DNA of 64,000 bases, taken from Caldicellulosiruptor morganii (lineage in GTDB: Bacteria > Bacillota > Thermoanaerobacteria > Caldicellulosiruptorales > Caldicellulosiruptoraceae). The notes under the pieces were generated by a model. It worked only from the letters and a program-made list of their open reading frames with translations. It was not told the DNA's origin and made no database searches. Numbering within the stretch: position 1 is the stretch's first letter; each line of letters starts with the position of its first letter. A program made the position numbers and the translations under genes. The stretch spans positions 1,632,001 to 1,696,000 of the forward strand of contig NZ_CP113865.1 of NCBI RefSeq assembly GCF_026810225.1, in the 5' to 3' direction. Of this stretch, positions 28,418 through 36,517 are shown in pieces.

Positions 28418-29047
28418 GTGTTGTACTTGTTTAGAGAAAATAACAACCATCTCCAACAATCATTATTTGAAAGTGTTAACTTCATGGATTCAAGGATAAA
28501 GGCTAAACTTGAAAAATCATGGGCTCCCATATTTTATAAATACGTGTTCTGCAACATCGATGAAAAACCCTTTTCAGTTTTATACAGTGATACAGGAAGG
28601 GCTAACTTCCCGGTTAACATACTTCTTTCTTTGGAATACATAAAACACCTTAAAAACTACTCTGATGATGAACTTATCGAAAATTTCAACTTCAATTACC
28701 TGATAAATTATGCTGTAGGAATAAGAACATTAGGAGGTATGAACCTTTCAGAGAAAACCTTGTATGACTTTAGAACAAGGATATACAAATACCTCATAAA
28801 ACATCCTGAACAAGAGGACTTAATATTCGGGCAGTTTTTAAATCTTACCATGATTTTTGCCAAAGAAGCAGGTATATGCATGAAAGAACAGCGGATAGAC
28901 TCCACCATGTTCATGTCAAACATCAAAAAAGCAGGAAGAGTTGCCCTTGCCTTTGATGTACTTTACAGGGCAGTAAAATCCATTCCTGAAGACAGACTTT
29001 CAGAGAACCTAAAAAAGTTCTCAACCCTGAATTTAGGACAGAAGTGA
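28418..29047 (+). CDS. IS transposase, N-terminal part (frameshifted)
   Basis: 209 residues begin at GTG 28418 (TTG 28427 is an alternative). The sequence carries the DUF772-type N-terminal region (e.g. RANFPVNILLSLEYIK) and part of the DDE fold (EQRIDSTMF). The frame leaves the protein at a run of six A (29011-29016). The last ~11 residues are out-of-frame coding. The following frame continues the same protein, so this is one transposase in two pieces. Confidence 0.8.
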   Translation: MLYLFRENNNHLQQSLFESVNFMDSRIKAKLEKSWAPIFYKYVFCNIDEKPFSVLYSDTGRANFPVNILLSLEYIKHLKNYSDDELIENFNFNYLINYAVGIRTLGGMNLSEKTLYDFRTRIYKYLIKHPEQEDLIFGQFLNLTMIFAKEAGICMKEQRIDSTMFMSNIKKAGRVALAFDVLYRAVKSIPEDRLSENLKKFSTLNLGQK

Positions 29048-30051
29048 TACACAAAACCAAGCCTTCAGAAGGCGAAAGCAGGCTGGAAATGCTCTTGAAT
29101 CTTTGCCAAGAAACAAAAGAAACAATTGAAAACATTTCTGAACTAAAAAACTCCGATGCGTATAGGATCCTTGAAAGATTTTTGTCGGAACAGGCGTACT
29201 ACGACGAACAAACCAAGAAGCTCAAGGCCAAAGATAGCAAAAGTATACCCAGCGATTCTCTTCAGTCAGCATATGATGAGGATGCTACTTATCGCAAGAA
29301 GGGGAACAAAGCTGAAAGCGGATATGTTTTAAACCTTAGCGAAACCTGTGCAAAAGAAAATTCTTTTCAGCTCATAACAGACTATACGGTAGAAAAGAAT
29401 ATAAAGAGTGATGTAGAGCTTTTAAAAGAGAGACTACCTATTATAAAACAGAATACAAAATGTCAAGAAGTCTATGTAGACGGTGGTTATTACTCCAAAG
29501 AAGTAGTACAAATTGCAAAAGAGAACTGTGTAGAAGTTCATTTTACTGATTTAAACGGTAGGAAGCCTGTTAGGATGTCAGTGAGCGAATATGAAATAGA
29601 TGAAGAGACGAAAGTGATAAAAAAATGCCCAAGGGGAATAATACCCATTCATGCAAGTGTTAAGAAAGGGCAGACGGTAGCCCATTTTCCAAAAGAAGCC
29701 TGTGCAAAGTGTGAATTAAAAAATCAATGTTATTGCAAAGAGCAAAAAAAAGATTATGTGGTGAGGGTAAATCTAAAATCGATAGAAGCAGCCAAACAAC
29801 GGGAAAAGATAGAATGCAGGTGTGAGGGAAACAAGAGCAAAAGAGCAGCAATAGAAGGTACTAATTCAGCCTTGAAGAGGGGTCATGGTCTTTCGAAACT
29901 TCGAGTAAGGGGACTTGTAAAATGTAGAGTAAACGTAGGTTTAAAGGTATTGGCCCAGAATTTTAAGCGTTTTGCAAGATACATGTTGGAACGAGCTAAA
30001 AAAGCTATTGGAGAGAGGCAGGGGGGAAGTGCGCCCGTATTGGTGCAATAA
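29044..30051 (+). CDS. IS transposase, C-terminal DDE part (frameshifted)
   Basis: 335 residues continue the transposase, with the second catalytic aspartate region (EVYVDGGYYSKE), a cysteine cluster (CAKCELKNQCYCK) and the C-terminal glutamate region (RAAIEGTNSALKRGHG). Its homologous reading begins upstream of 29044, at the A_AAA_AAG site (29011-29017). A -1 shift there gives an uninterrupted ~545-residue protein. Independent initiation at 29044 is unlikely because no ribosome site precedes it. Confidence 0.8.
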   Translation: MIHKTKPSEGESRLEMLLNLCQETKETIENISELKNSDAYRILERFLSEQAYYDEQTKKLKAKDSKSIPSDSLQSAYDEDATYRKKGNKAESGYVLNLSETCAKENSFQLITDYTVEKNIKSDVELLKERLPIIKQNTKCQEVYVDGGYYSKEVVQIAKENCVEVHFTDLNGRKPVRMSVSEYEIDEETKVIKKCPRGIIPIHASVKKGQTVAHFPKEACAKCELKNQCYCKEQKKDYVVRVNLKSIEAAKQREKIECRCEGNKSKRAAIEGTNSALKRGHGLSKLRVRGLVKCRVNVGLKVLAQNFKRFARYMLERAKKAIGERQGGSAPVLVQ

Positions 30052-30208
30052 ATGGTAATAACGTATTATAAAGGTAATACATAAGTTTTTCTCGGCAGAT
30101 TTTAGACTGGATTTTTGTTATCACAGGCATAAATTACCACAATTTACCTGAATAAATTTTCAAAGTACAGAAAGGCAGATTCTAAAATTGAGTTTTTACA
30201 CTAGAATC

Positions 30209-30355
30209 AAAATTGTATTTGTTCATATTGACCTTATAGAAGGAGTGGGAAAAGACGAAAAAGGAATAGAATTTCTCAAAAACGTTGGTGCTGATGGTAT
30301 TATATCAATATATTCCGGTCTTAAAATGGTGGACAATCCCGGAGCTTGCTTTTGA
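30209..30355 (+). pseudogene. glpP: glpP 3' fragment, itself truncated
   Basis: From GTA 30215 the frame reads VFVHIDLIEGVGKDEKG...GADGIIS, the central GlpP motif, then departs from the family and stops at 30355. The complete gene would be about 185 residues, and even with the IS removed only ~103 would remain. A deletion or rearrangement therefore removed the 3' third of glpP as well. Confidence 0.7.
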
Positions 30356-30414
30356 TGCGCCCTCCGCCACATCTTCCATTGCCTCAACTTCTTTAATCTT
30401 CAAATAATTAGCTT
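30312..30414 (-). pseudogene. Possible remnant of an FAD-dependent glycerol-3-phosphate dehydrogenase gene
   Basis: On the minus strand a short frame reads EDVAEGASKASSGIVHHF, resembling the conserved N-terminal GxSKxNSxIVHxG segment of GlpA/GlpO-type dehydrogenases. It overlaps the broken end of glpP. Only ~30 residues remain, so the match is suggestive only. It fits decay of a glp cluster. Confidence 0.35.
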
Positions 30415-30442
30415 TTTTATACATCTCTACTTTTCATTATGT

Positions 30443-30450
30443 GCTATAAT
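30443..30450 (+). promoter_or_regulatory. Extended -10 promoter of the Fe-alcohol dehydrogenase gene
   Basis: TGCTATAAT upstream of the AGGAGGGGG ribosome site fits an extended -10 promoter; no clear -35 is present. Confidence 0.4.
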
Positions 30451-30495
30451 TTATGTGAAAAATGAGCTTCTCAAAAGGAGGGGGCAAAAACTAAG

Positions 30496-31593
30496 ATGAG
30501 CAAATTTTTCATGCCAACAAAAGTAATATTTGAAAAGGATGGTGTTTTGAAAAATAAAGAATTATTAATACTTGGTAAAAGAGCATTTATTGTTACATCT
30601 CCATCTTCTTTGAAAAACGGAGCTGTAGATGATGTTATCAAAGTTTTAAATGAACTTTCAATTGAATATTCCATGTATGATAGAATTGCCCAAAATCCAA
30701 GCGTTGAGCAGATAGATGAGGTGAGCAAAATTGCAAGAGATTTTGAGCCTGATTTTATAATTGGGATTGGTGGCGGCTCGCCTCTTGACTCATCAAAGGC
30801 AGTGGCAGTGCTCTGCGCAGAAAAAAACCTGAGTGCCACAGACCTTTTTGACAGCAGCTTTTCGAAAGCTTTGCCTGTGGTTGCAATTCCTACAACCTGC
30901 GGTACAGGAAGCGAGGTCACTCCATATTCAATCCTGACACTCAAAAGCATTGAAAACAAGAAAAGCTTTGCATCAGAGCTTATTTTCCCAAAAGTTGTGA
31001 TTGTAGATTATAAATACCTTTTTACTCTTCCATGGGAGGTTGTGGTAAACACATCATTTGATGCGTTGTCCCATGTGATAGAAGGATACCTTTCAAACAG
31101 GACTGACATGATAGTTGAAACCTTTGCTCAAAAAGCCCTAAGGCTATACTCTGTGGTTAAAAACGCCCTGAAAGAAAATAAATTATCCGAAAAAGACTTT
31201 GAGAGTTTAGCCTGGATATCTTTGATTGGTGGGATAATAATTGCCCAGACAGGAACACTCATAGTTCATCCCTTGGGTTATAACTTTACCTACTATCATG
31301 ACATTCCGCACGGAAGAGCAAATGCAATTTTGCTATCAGCATTTTTGAAACTTGAAAGTAAATACCTGAAAGATGATGTAGACTTTGTTATCAAAAACAT
31401 GGGATTTTCCACAATAGACGAATTTGATGAGTTTGTAAGGTTTTTTGTCAAATCCTCTATACCTGCTCTAAATGATGAACAAATTGAATACTATGCAAAA
31501 AGAGCAATAGAATCTAAAAATGTAAACTATTTGAGGCACAGTATATCACTTGATGAAATGAAAGAGATATTGAAAAGATCTTCTGAAAAGTAA
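30496..31593 (+). CDS. Iron-containing (group III) alcohol dehydrogenase
   Basis: The 365-residue protein has the nucleotide-binding motif GIGGGSPLDSSKA near residue 93, PTTCGTGSEVT near 130, and metal-ligand histidines in FDALSHVIEGYLS and YHDIPHGRANA. It reduces or oxidises alcohols, aldehydes or polyols with NAD(P); the substrate is not clear. It is monocistronic, follows the broken glpP, and could be glycerol- or butanol-dehydrogenase-like. Length is slightly below the usual ~385 residues. Confidence 0.88.
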   Translation: MSKFFMPTKVIFEKDGVLKNKELLILGKRAFIVTSPSSLKNGAVDDVIKVLNELSIEYSMYDRIAQNPSVEQIDEVSKIARDFEPDFIIGIGGGSPLDSSKAVAVLCAEKNLSATDLFDSSFSKALPVVAIPTTCGTGSEVTPYSILTLKSIENKKSFASELIFPKVVIVDYKYLFTLPWEVVVNTSFDALSHVIEGYLSNRTDMIVETFAQKALRLYSVVKNALKENKLSEKDFESLAWISLIGGIIIAQTGTLIVHPLGYNFTYYHDIPHGRANAILLSAFLKLESKYLKDDVDFVIKNMGFSTIDEFDEFVRFFVKSSIPALNDEQIEYYAKRAIESKNVNYLRHSISLDEMKEILKRSSEK

Positions 31594-31675
31594 AAAAACA
31601 ATTCTTCACTCACAGATTTGAGTAAAAAAAGGCTGAAAAGATAAAAAAGGTTTTGAACAGTATTTCATACTTCAA

Positions 31676-31722
31676 TAAAAACAGGGGGCTGTTAGCAACA
31701 AAGAATATTATAGCAGCCCCTG
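31676..31722 (-). terminator. Terminator after the beta-propeller gene pair
   Basis: CAGGGGGCTG (31682-31691) pairs with CAGCCCCTG (31714-31722) around a ~22-base loop, followed by TTTTTATT on the minus strand. It faces the convergent alcohol dehydrogenase gene. Confidence 0.6.
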
Positions 31723-31790
31723 AACTTTATTTTCCACCTTCATTATAAACGGTTGTTTGAAAGTGGAATAAATTAGGTTACTACAAATCT

Positions 31791-32990
31791 TCACTTCGAA
31801 ATTACATCATAACTTACAATACCGCCCTCTACATTAAATAGTAATTCCAGCTTTTTGTTTTTCAGACTGTAAATGCTAGTATTAAAAATCCTGTTCGGAA
31901 CAGAAGAATAACAATCTCTGTCTATAAAATAAATTGTTTTACTACTACTGCAAATTGGCCAATAAATATTTATATTTTTTGGTATACCATTTACAATCTC
32001 CAGTTTTCCTGTATTAAGGTCAACAACTACTGGTTTGGATCTAAATGGTTCTATAATTTTTGAATAATCGCCAAACCCTTTATATTCCGGTTCACCCTGT
32101 GTAAACATATATTTATCACTTGAAACAAAGCATCCCGGAGAGTTGCAAAGCCCTGTATTTTCCCAGAATTCTTTTACCAATCCGCTTTTTAAGTTTACAG
32201 CAGCCAGATACCTGTAAGGTGGAGTTGCTGATGAAGAAGTGCTAATTACAACCCACTTATTATCGTTGCTTATTGCAGTATAATATATTTCTCTATAATC
32301 CTCTGTCAAAGGTAAATTACCAATTTTCTCAGAAATAAGCTTTTTCTTGGTATTATTCAACAAATCAAACACAACAAGCGATGTAGCCAGAACATTACTA
32401 CTTTCTATTTCGCCACACACTATATACCTTGAATCTCTTGAAATTGCGGGAAACCAAAATTTACCTTCCGCTACACGTTCCAATATGAACGGGGACTTTT
32501 TATCAGTTTCTTGTTTCTTCTGATATTTCAGTATATACAGTGCTTTTTCAGTGGCTATTACAAATTCTTCTTTAGTCTTGTTTGCATTGATAAACTCAAC
32601 TCTCTCGTTCAGTCTTTGTCTATACACTTCTTTCCCGGTTTTATAATCAACAAGAATTACTTCTTCAAGATTCTGCGTACAAGCAATATAATCTTTCCCC
32701 CACGAAAAAAATCTGCGCGGGAAAAAGGTTAATTCCTGGTCAATCTCTGTACTGGATGTCTTAAATTTAAACAATAATTTATCATTCCCTTTGCTGTCAG
32801 CAATTCTTCCCTCAAAGGTGGTTCCGTATAACATATTTCGATTTTTGTTATTCAATACTTTTACATATCCTATTTTTTCAATACCTAATTGAAGAAAATA
32901 TGCATACAAAAATCCTGTCAATATTATCACAAATACTGTAATTCCAGCAAAAAGAAATTTTTTTATCGCAAACTTATTGGTTGATTTCAT
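31791..32990 (-). CDS. Membrane-anchored beta-propeller-like protein of unknown function
   Basis: The 399-residue protein has one N-terminal membrane helix (~12-32) and an extracytoplasmic body of repeated beta blades with patterns such as AISRDSRYIVCGE, AISNDNKWVVIS and VVVDLNTGKLE, like TolB/YVTN propellers. No catalytic motif was recognised. It lies 66 bases after another secreted propeller gene, so the two are probably one operon. It could be a binding or folding partner of an exported product of the nearby ABC system; that is a guess from proximity. Confidence 0.6.
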   Translation of the reverse strand: MKSTNKFAIKKFLFAGITVFVIILTGFLYAYFLQLGIEKIGYVKVLNNKNRNMLYGTTFEGRIADSKGNDKLLFKFKTSSTEIDQELTFFPRRFFSWGKDYIACTQNLEEVILVDYKTGKEVYRQRLNERVEFINANKTKEEFVIATEKALYILKYQKKQETDKKSPFILERVAEGKFWFPAISRDSRYIVCGEIESSNVLATSLVVFDLLNNTKKKLISEKIGNLPLTEDYREIYYTAISNDNKWVVISTSSSATPPYRYLAAVNLKSGLVKEFWENTGLCNSPGCFVSSDKYMFTQGEPEYKGFGDYSKIIEPFRSKPVVVDLNTGKLEIVNGIPKNINIYWPICSSSKTIYFIDRDCYSSVPNRIFNTSIYSLKNKKLELLFNVEGGIVSYDVISK

Positions 32991-33056
32991 TTATCCACAT
33001 CCTTTTTTTATTATTACTGCTCTGAGTTTTCTTAACAAGCTGTATAACAATTTTTG

Positions 33057-34058
33057 TTAATTATTTTTACTATCTTCCATTCTCTCTGATTGTATATATT
33101 TTGCATACTGCTCACCTGTTATCCATGAATCGACTTTTAATACGTATACATCCTTTTCACATGGTAGCAATACAAAAACATCGTTTCCTTCAAGTATAAC
33201 ATCACGCACCGGAAAAGAATATTTACAATCCGGAATCTTAACAAGCCCTTCAATATTTCTTGTTTTTGAATTTAATTTAACTATCCACTCACCATAGTCG
33301 TTAGTTATCTTCCAGAATTGAATAAAGCCCCTCTTACCAATATAATCATACGCACTGTATTTATCCACAAACCATCCCGGAAATTCAAAAGTTTCACTTC
33401 CACCAACACTCGCTTTACAAGCAGAAGCCTTTACTTCACTTACACTTCCATCAGCAGAAAATACTCCATCTCTTTTTTCTACAACAAACAACTTATTTGT
33501 ATTTGCATTCTTTGCCAAAAAACATGTGGTCATTTTTTCTTCTCCAGACAGCACAACAAATGGACCTTTATCATTCAAATCGAACTTGTAAAATGGTTCT
33601 AATCTCAGTTCTTGATTTTTCGCTATGTCAACCACTCTATTATTTATTGTAATCAAAGTATTTGTACCAGCATTGTATAAATATATTTTTCCATTTTTAT
33701 CAACTGCCATACCATGAATCCATTGCTCCTCCGGTATGCTAATCTTTTCAATCAAATTACCTTTGATCTTAGTGTATACAAGTACTCTATGATGAACATT
33801 ATCAAGAATATAAATTTTATCTCCTTTTACATCAAAAGCATTTGGTCCCTCGTGAGAACCATAACCTACCATTCCTGTATATTCAATACCTTCTTCAGAT
33901 ACAGGAATCTTCAATACAGTCTTAAAATTTGGAAAGTCACTGCTTTTGCTGTCCGAAATGATGGAAGCTGTGGTTTTTTGAGACAAAACAGAAAAGGCAC
34001 TCACAACCACTAAAATAAATATCATTAAAAGTGCTAAAGTCCTTTTGATGTTTTTCAT
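33057..34058 (-). CDS. Secreted NHL-like beta-propeller protein of unknown function
   Basis: The 333-residue protein begins with a signal peptide (hydrophobic ~8-25). NHL-like blades follow (e.g. IYILDNVHHRVLVYTK, GMAVDKNGKIYLYNAG), and there are four scattered cysteines (TTCFLA, SACKAS, PDCKYS, LPCEKD) that could form disulfides outside the cell. It has its own promoter and an AGGGGG ribosome site. No enzyme motif was found. It pairs with the downstream membrane-anchored propeller. Confidence 0.6.
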   Translation of the reverse strand: MKNIKRTLALLMIFILVVVSAFSVLSQKTTASIISDSKSSDFPNFKTVLKIPVSEEGIEYTGMVGYGSHEGPNAFDVKGDKIYILDNVHHRVLVYTKIKGNLIEKISIPEEQWIHGMAVDKNGKIYLYNAGTNTLITINNRVVDIAKNQELRLEPFYKFDLNDKGPFVVLSGEEKMTTCFLAKNANTNKLFVVEKRDGVFSADGSVSEVKASACKASVGGSETFEFPGWFVDKYSAYDYIGKRGFIQFWKITNDYGEWIVKLNSKTRNIEGLVKIPDCKYSFPVRDVILEGNDVFVLLPCEKDVYVLKVDSWITGEQYAKYIQSERMEDSKNN

Positions 34059-34072
34059 ACTCTATTCCCCCT

Positions 34073-34101
34073 TGTATAATTATTTTCGTAAGACACATCA
34101 A
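34073..34101 (-). promoter_or_regulatory. Promoter of the beta-propeller operon
   Basis: On the minus strand TTGATG (34096-34101), 17 bases, TATACA (34073-34078). It lies just outside the IS110 element, so it is probably native. Confidence 0.55.
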
Positions 34102-34149
34102 AAAAATTCTAATAAAATAACAACCAAAGTTTCGGTTAACATAAGATTT

Positions 34150-34530
34150 TGAGTCTCATCCTTAAAATAACATCTCAAATACTACCTCTTTGAGAGGAAA
34201 GCAGCGCAAAGTCTCTTCCTGCTGCTTGTGGCTTCTAATCTTTAGCCACTTTAACGCTGGCCTCTTGCCAGCCATTCTAACTTTGATATAATTCTTTCTA
34301 TCTGGGCATGGAATTTACCTGTACGCGCCCCCTGGGAACGGAACTTCTTTCCGTATACCCGTGAAAAAGATTATTATTCCATTCCAGGTAAGTCTAAACT
34401 ATTTGGCTGGTTGAGGCCAGCTTAGATCCTAATCAAAGCTGGTTCCTCGCATCACGTGCAAGGTTGTATACTTACCTTTGCTCGGAATGGAAAACTCATG
34501 CCCTAATTCAATTTCAAAATCACTTGCAGG
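34150..34530 (+). ncRNA. Candidate bridge RNA of the IS110 element
   Basis: The leader between the left end and the transposase ATG holds many stable hairpins: GCAGC 34201 / GCTGC 34221, GTGGCT 34228 / AGCCAC 34244, GCTGGC 34256 / GCCAGC 34267, a CGGAA/TTCCG hairpin near 34337-34351, and long-range TTACCTG 34315 / CAGGTAA 34384. IS110 recombinases use a structured non-coding RNA from this position to recognise target and donor DNA. The call is by analogy; no sequence family match was possible. Confidence 0.5.
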
Positions 34531-34544
34531 GAGGTTTAATTGCT

Positions 34545-35837
34545 ATGAATCTAAAACCTATTGCCGGGATTGATGTAGCCAAGTATTTCAGCGAAATGGT
34601 GATTATATCTCCTACAAATGAAATAATTGCCCGCTTGACTATCCGTCACAATAATCCCTCTGATTTTGATAGGGCTATTGAAATCCTTAAAAAAGTTGAA
34701 GAGGATTTCGCAGCACGCCCTATCATCGTCATGGAAGCCACAGGGCATTACCACAAAATCCTCTCCCGCTTCTTTACTTCTAATGGCTGGGATGTTTCAA
34801 TTATCAATCCCATCCAATCTAATTCTATCAAAAATGCGGGAGTTAGAAAAGTAAAAAATGATAAAACCGATGCCCTGTGGATTGCATTAACTTTTAGACT
34901 TACTGACTCTACTGTAGTACAACCTTCATCTGAAATCCTCGACTGCTTGAAAAACCTATGCCGCCAGTATTACAACCTCAGTGATGAACTAACCTCTTAC
35001 AAATACAGACTTACTTCTGTCGTCGATCAAATTATGCTCAATTTCAAAGAGGTCTTCCCTGACATTTGTTCTAAAACATCCTTGGCTATACTTGAAAACT
35101 ACCCAACTCCAACCGATATCTTAGGCGCTGACAGCGAAAAACTTATTTCCATCATTCAGCTAACCTCTAAAAAAAGCTATCAATGGGCCAAAGAAAAATA
35201 TGAATTACTTGTCGCAAAAGCTAAACAGTTTCAACCTTTTTCTATATCAGACTTAGCAACTGTTACTATGCTTAAAGTCTATATTAACATGGTCCTGAAT
35301 TTACAGCAGAATATCGACAAAATTTTTGAAGCCATAAATCAACTTGTTCAGCAATCTTCGCAATCTCAGCCTTCACTCATGGAAAATATTAACCTCCTTC
35401 AATCTATCCCCGGCATAGGTTTTCTATCCGCTGCAACTATCCTTGCTGAAATAGGTGATTTCGAAAAATTTTCAAAACCCAACAAGCTTGTTGCTTTCTT
35501 TGGTGTAGATCCTTCCGTAAATCAATCGGGGCAATTTGTTGGCACAAAAAATAAAATGTCTAAACGTGGTTCTAAAATCTTGCGAAGAATCTTATTTACA
35601 ATTGCTCTTGCCAATATCAGAACAAAAAGAAATTCTAAACCTTGTAATCCTGTATTATTCGAATACTATCAGAAAAAGTGCCAACAAAAGCCCAAAAAAG
35701 TTGCATTAGGTGCTGTTATGAGAAAAATTATTTGTATTATCTTTGCTGTTATGCGCGATAAAAAACCTTTTGAACTTAGAACTCCAGAAGAACATATTCA
35801 AAAATACTTTAATAAAACTGCAGTTTGTAGTGCATAA
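34545..35837 (+). CDS. IS110-family transposase (DEDD recombinase)
   Basis: 430 residues from ATG 34545, after GGGAGG; an upstream in-frame start has no ribosome site. The N-terminal RuvC-like DEDD domain shows GIDVAKYFSEMVI, VMEATGHYH and NDKTDALWIA. The C-terminal Transposase_20 domain has IPGIGFLSAATILAEIGD and the catalytic serine region VNQSGQFVGTK. The protein appears intact, so the element may be active. It is inserted opposite to the flanking minus-strand genes. Confidence 0.9.
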   Translation: MNLKPIAGIDVAKYFSEMVIISPTNEIIARLTIRHNNPSDFDRAIEILKKVEEDFAARPIIVMEATGHYHKILSRFFTSNGWDVSIINPIQSNSIKNAGVRKVKNDKTDALWIALTFRLTDSTVVQPSSEILDCLKNLCRQYYNLSDELTSYKYRLTSVVDQIMLNFKEVFPDICSKTSLAILENYPTPTDILGADSEKLISIIQLTSKKSYQWAKEKYELLVAKAKQFQPFSISDLATVTMLKVYINMVLNLQQNIDKIFEAINQLVQQSSQSQPSLMENINLLQSIPGIGFLSAATILAEIGDFEKFSKPNKLVAFFGVDPSVNQSGQFVGTKNKMSKRGSKILRRILFTIALANIRTKRNSKPCNPVLFEYYQKKCQQKPKKVALGAVMRKIICIIFAVMRDKKPFELRTPEEHIQKYFNKTAVCSA

Positions 35838-35940
35838 ACAATTGTTCTGTTTACGAAACATTAGTTAACAATAACACTACTCAGCCTCCATATGTTATGT
35901 CAACTTCTAATGGATGGCTTACCTTTTTGCGCCCTCTTTA

Positions 35941-36199
35941 AAGAATCTTATACCATAAAATGGTGTCAAAATTTTTTAAAAAAACTCTTGACTTTAATTA
36001 GCTGGTCTTAATTTTGTTTTATATCTTTTCATGGGCGCCCATAAAAGGTTAATGCCAACCCATGTTAAAATTTTTTGAAATTAAATTAAATATTTTCTTT
36101 TTTATATTCTCAGGTATATTACCCTATTTACAAGCAATCTATCTTATTTGAGAAGGGTAACAAGAAAGCTTATATATTTACTAATATTCTCCTTGTAAT
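35941..36199. other. Non-coding stretch between IS110 and the duplicated segment
   Basis: No gene is seen. The stretch is very AT-rich except for a perfect 12-bp palindrome ATGGGCGCCCAT (36031-36042), preceded by TTGACT at ~35992. Confidence 0.5.
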
Positions 36200-36479
36200 T
36201 TCTACCTCAATTCTACTTTATTAACTTTTACTTTGTCAAACCCGTTTTTTTAACTTAATTTTTTGCAATTTTTAGCCATTGGCTCTTTCTTACTTTAAAT
36301 ATCTCTAAATTTCTTAAATTTTCTTATATTTCTACAAACAAAAAGCTGCCCCCCATTTTCCTAGGGCAGCTATCTAAACTGCTTTTTAAAATGATTTTTA
36401 TACTATATCCCTTTTTATCCTCATCAAACTATTGAACAAAAGTGGCAGCAAGAAAAATGCGAGCAAAACAATACCTAAT
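36200..36479. repeat. Direct repeat copy A flanking the ABC cluster
   Basis: This ~280-bp segment is clearly homologous to 39672-39955 in the same orientation. Shared landmarks in order are a T-rich run, TTAAATATCTCTAAATTTCT, a hairpin with GGCAGCT, and the MMPL tail coding LLAFFLLPLLFNSLMRIKRD. The copies differ at scattered positions and in T-run length. Confidence 0.85.
36336..36371 (-). terminator. Terminator of the ABC transporter cluster
   Basis: AGCTGCCC (36344-36351) / GGGCAGCT (36364-36371) is followed by TTTTTGTTTG on the minus strand. A related hairpin is present in repeat copy B (near 39828-39854), where it follows the MMPL remnant. Confidence 0.8.
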
Positions 36480-36517
36480 CGGAAATTAATTTTAAAAATA
36501 CTTATTATTTTCTTCAT
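36398..36517 (-). CDS. 39-residue hydrophobic ORF coupled to the ABC permease; carries an MMPL C-terminal tail
   Basis: The ATG overlaps the permease stop (AAATGA), so translation could be coupled. The product starts MKKIISIFKINFR and continues with LGIVLLAFFLLPLLFNSLM..., homologous to the C-terminus of the MMPL remnant at 39881-40050. One membrane helix is predicted. It may be only debris of the duplicated segment that happens to be open, or a small membrane protein born from it. Confidence 0.4.
   Translation of the reverse strand: MKKIISIFKINFRLGIVLLAFFLLPLLFNSLMRIKRDIV

Larger units (their letters stand above)
28268..30214 (+). mobile_element. Complete 1,935-bp IS (IS1182-like) with inverted repeats and AAAATT target duplication
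   Basis: The element proper spans 28274-30208. Left end GATTCTGGTGTAAAAA and right end (reverse complement) GATTCTAGTGTAAAAA differ at one position. The flanks are AAAATT at 28268-28273 and AAAATT at 30209-30214, a 6-bp direct repeat of the target. Removing the IS and one copy restores the glpP frame. The family call rests on the transposase type (N-terminal DUF772-like region and C-terminal DDE domain). Confidence 0.85.
34129..35940 (+). mobile_element. IS110-family element (approximate limits)
   Basis: A DEDD transposase with a ~400-base non-coding 5' region is the IS110 layout. The ends have no classical inverted repeats. Weak end similarity is seen: GTTTCG (34129-34134) against CGAAAC (35854-35859), and GTTAACA on both sides (34135, 35864). 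A paired motif TTACCT-N4-GCGCCC occurs inside the leader (34315-34330) and after the gene (35919-35934). Limits are estimates. Confidence 0.55.

Noticed and set aside
29044-30051. Second transposase frame as an independent gene
   Set aside because: It lacks a ribosome site and begins in mid-domain; it is the -1 frame continuation of the first transposase frame.
30471-30959. Minus-strand 162-codon frame
   Set aside because: Antisense to the conserved N-terminal half of the iron alcohol dehydrogenase, which has clear motifs and a ribosome site.
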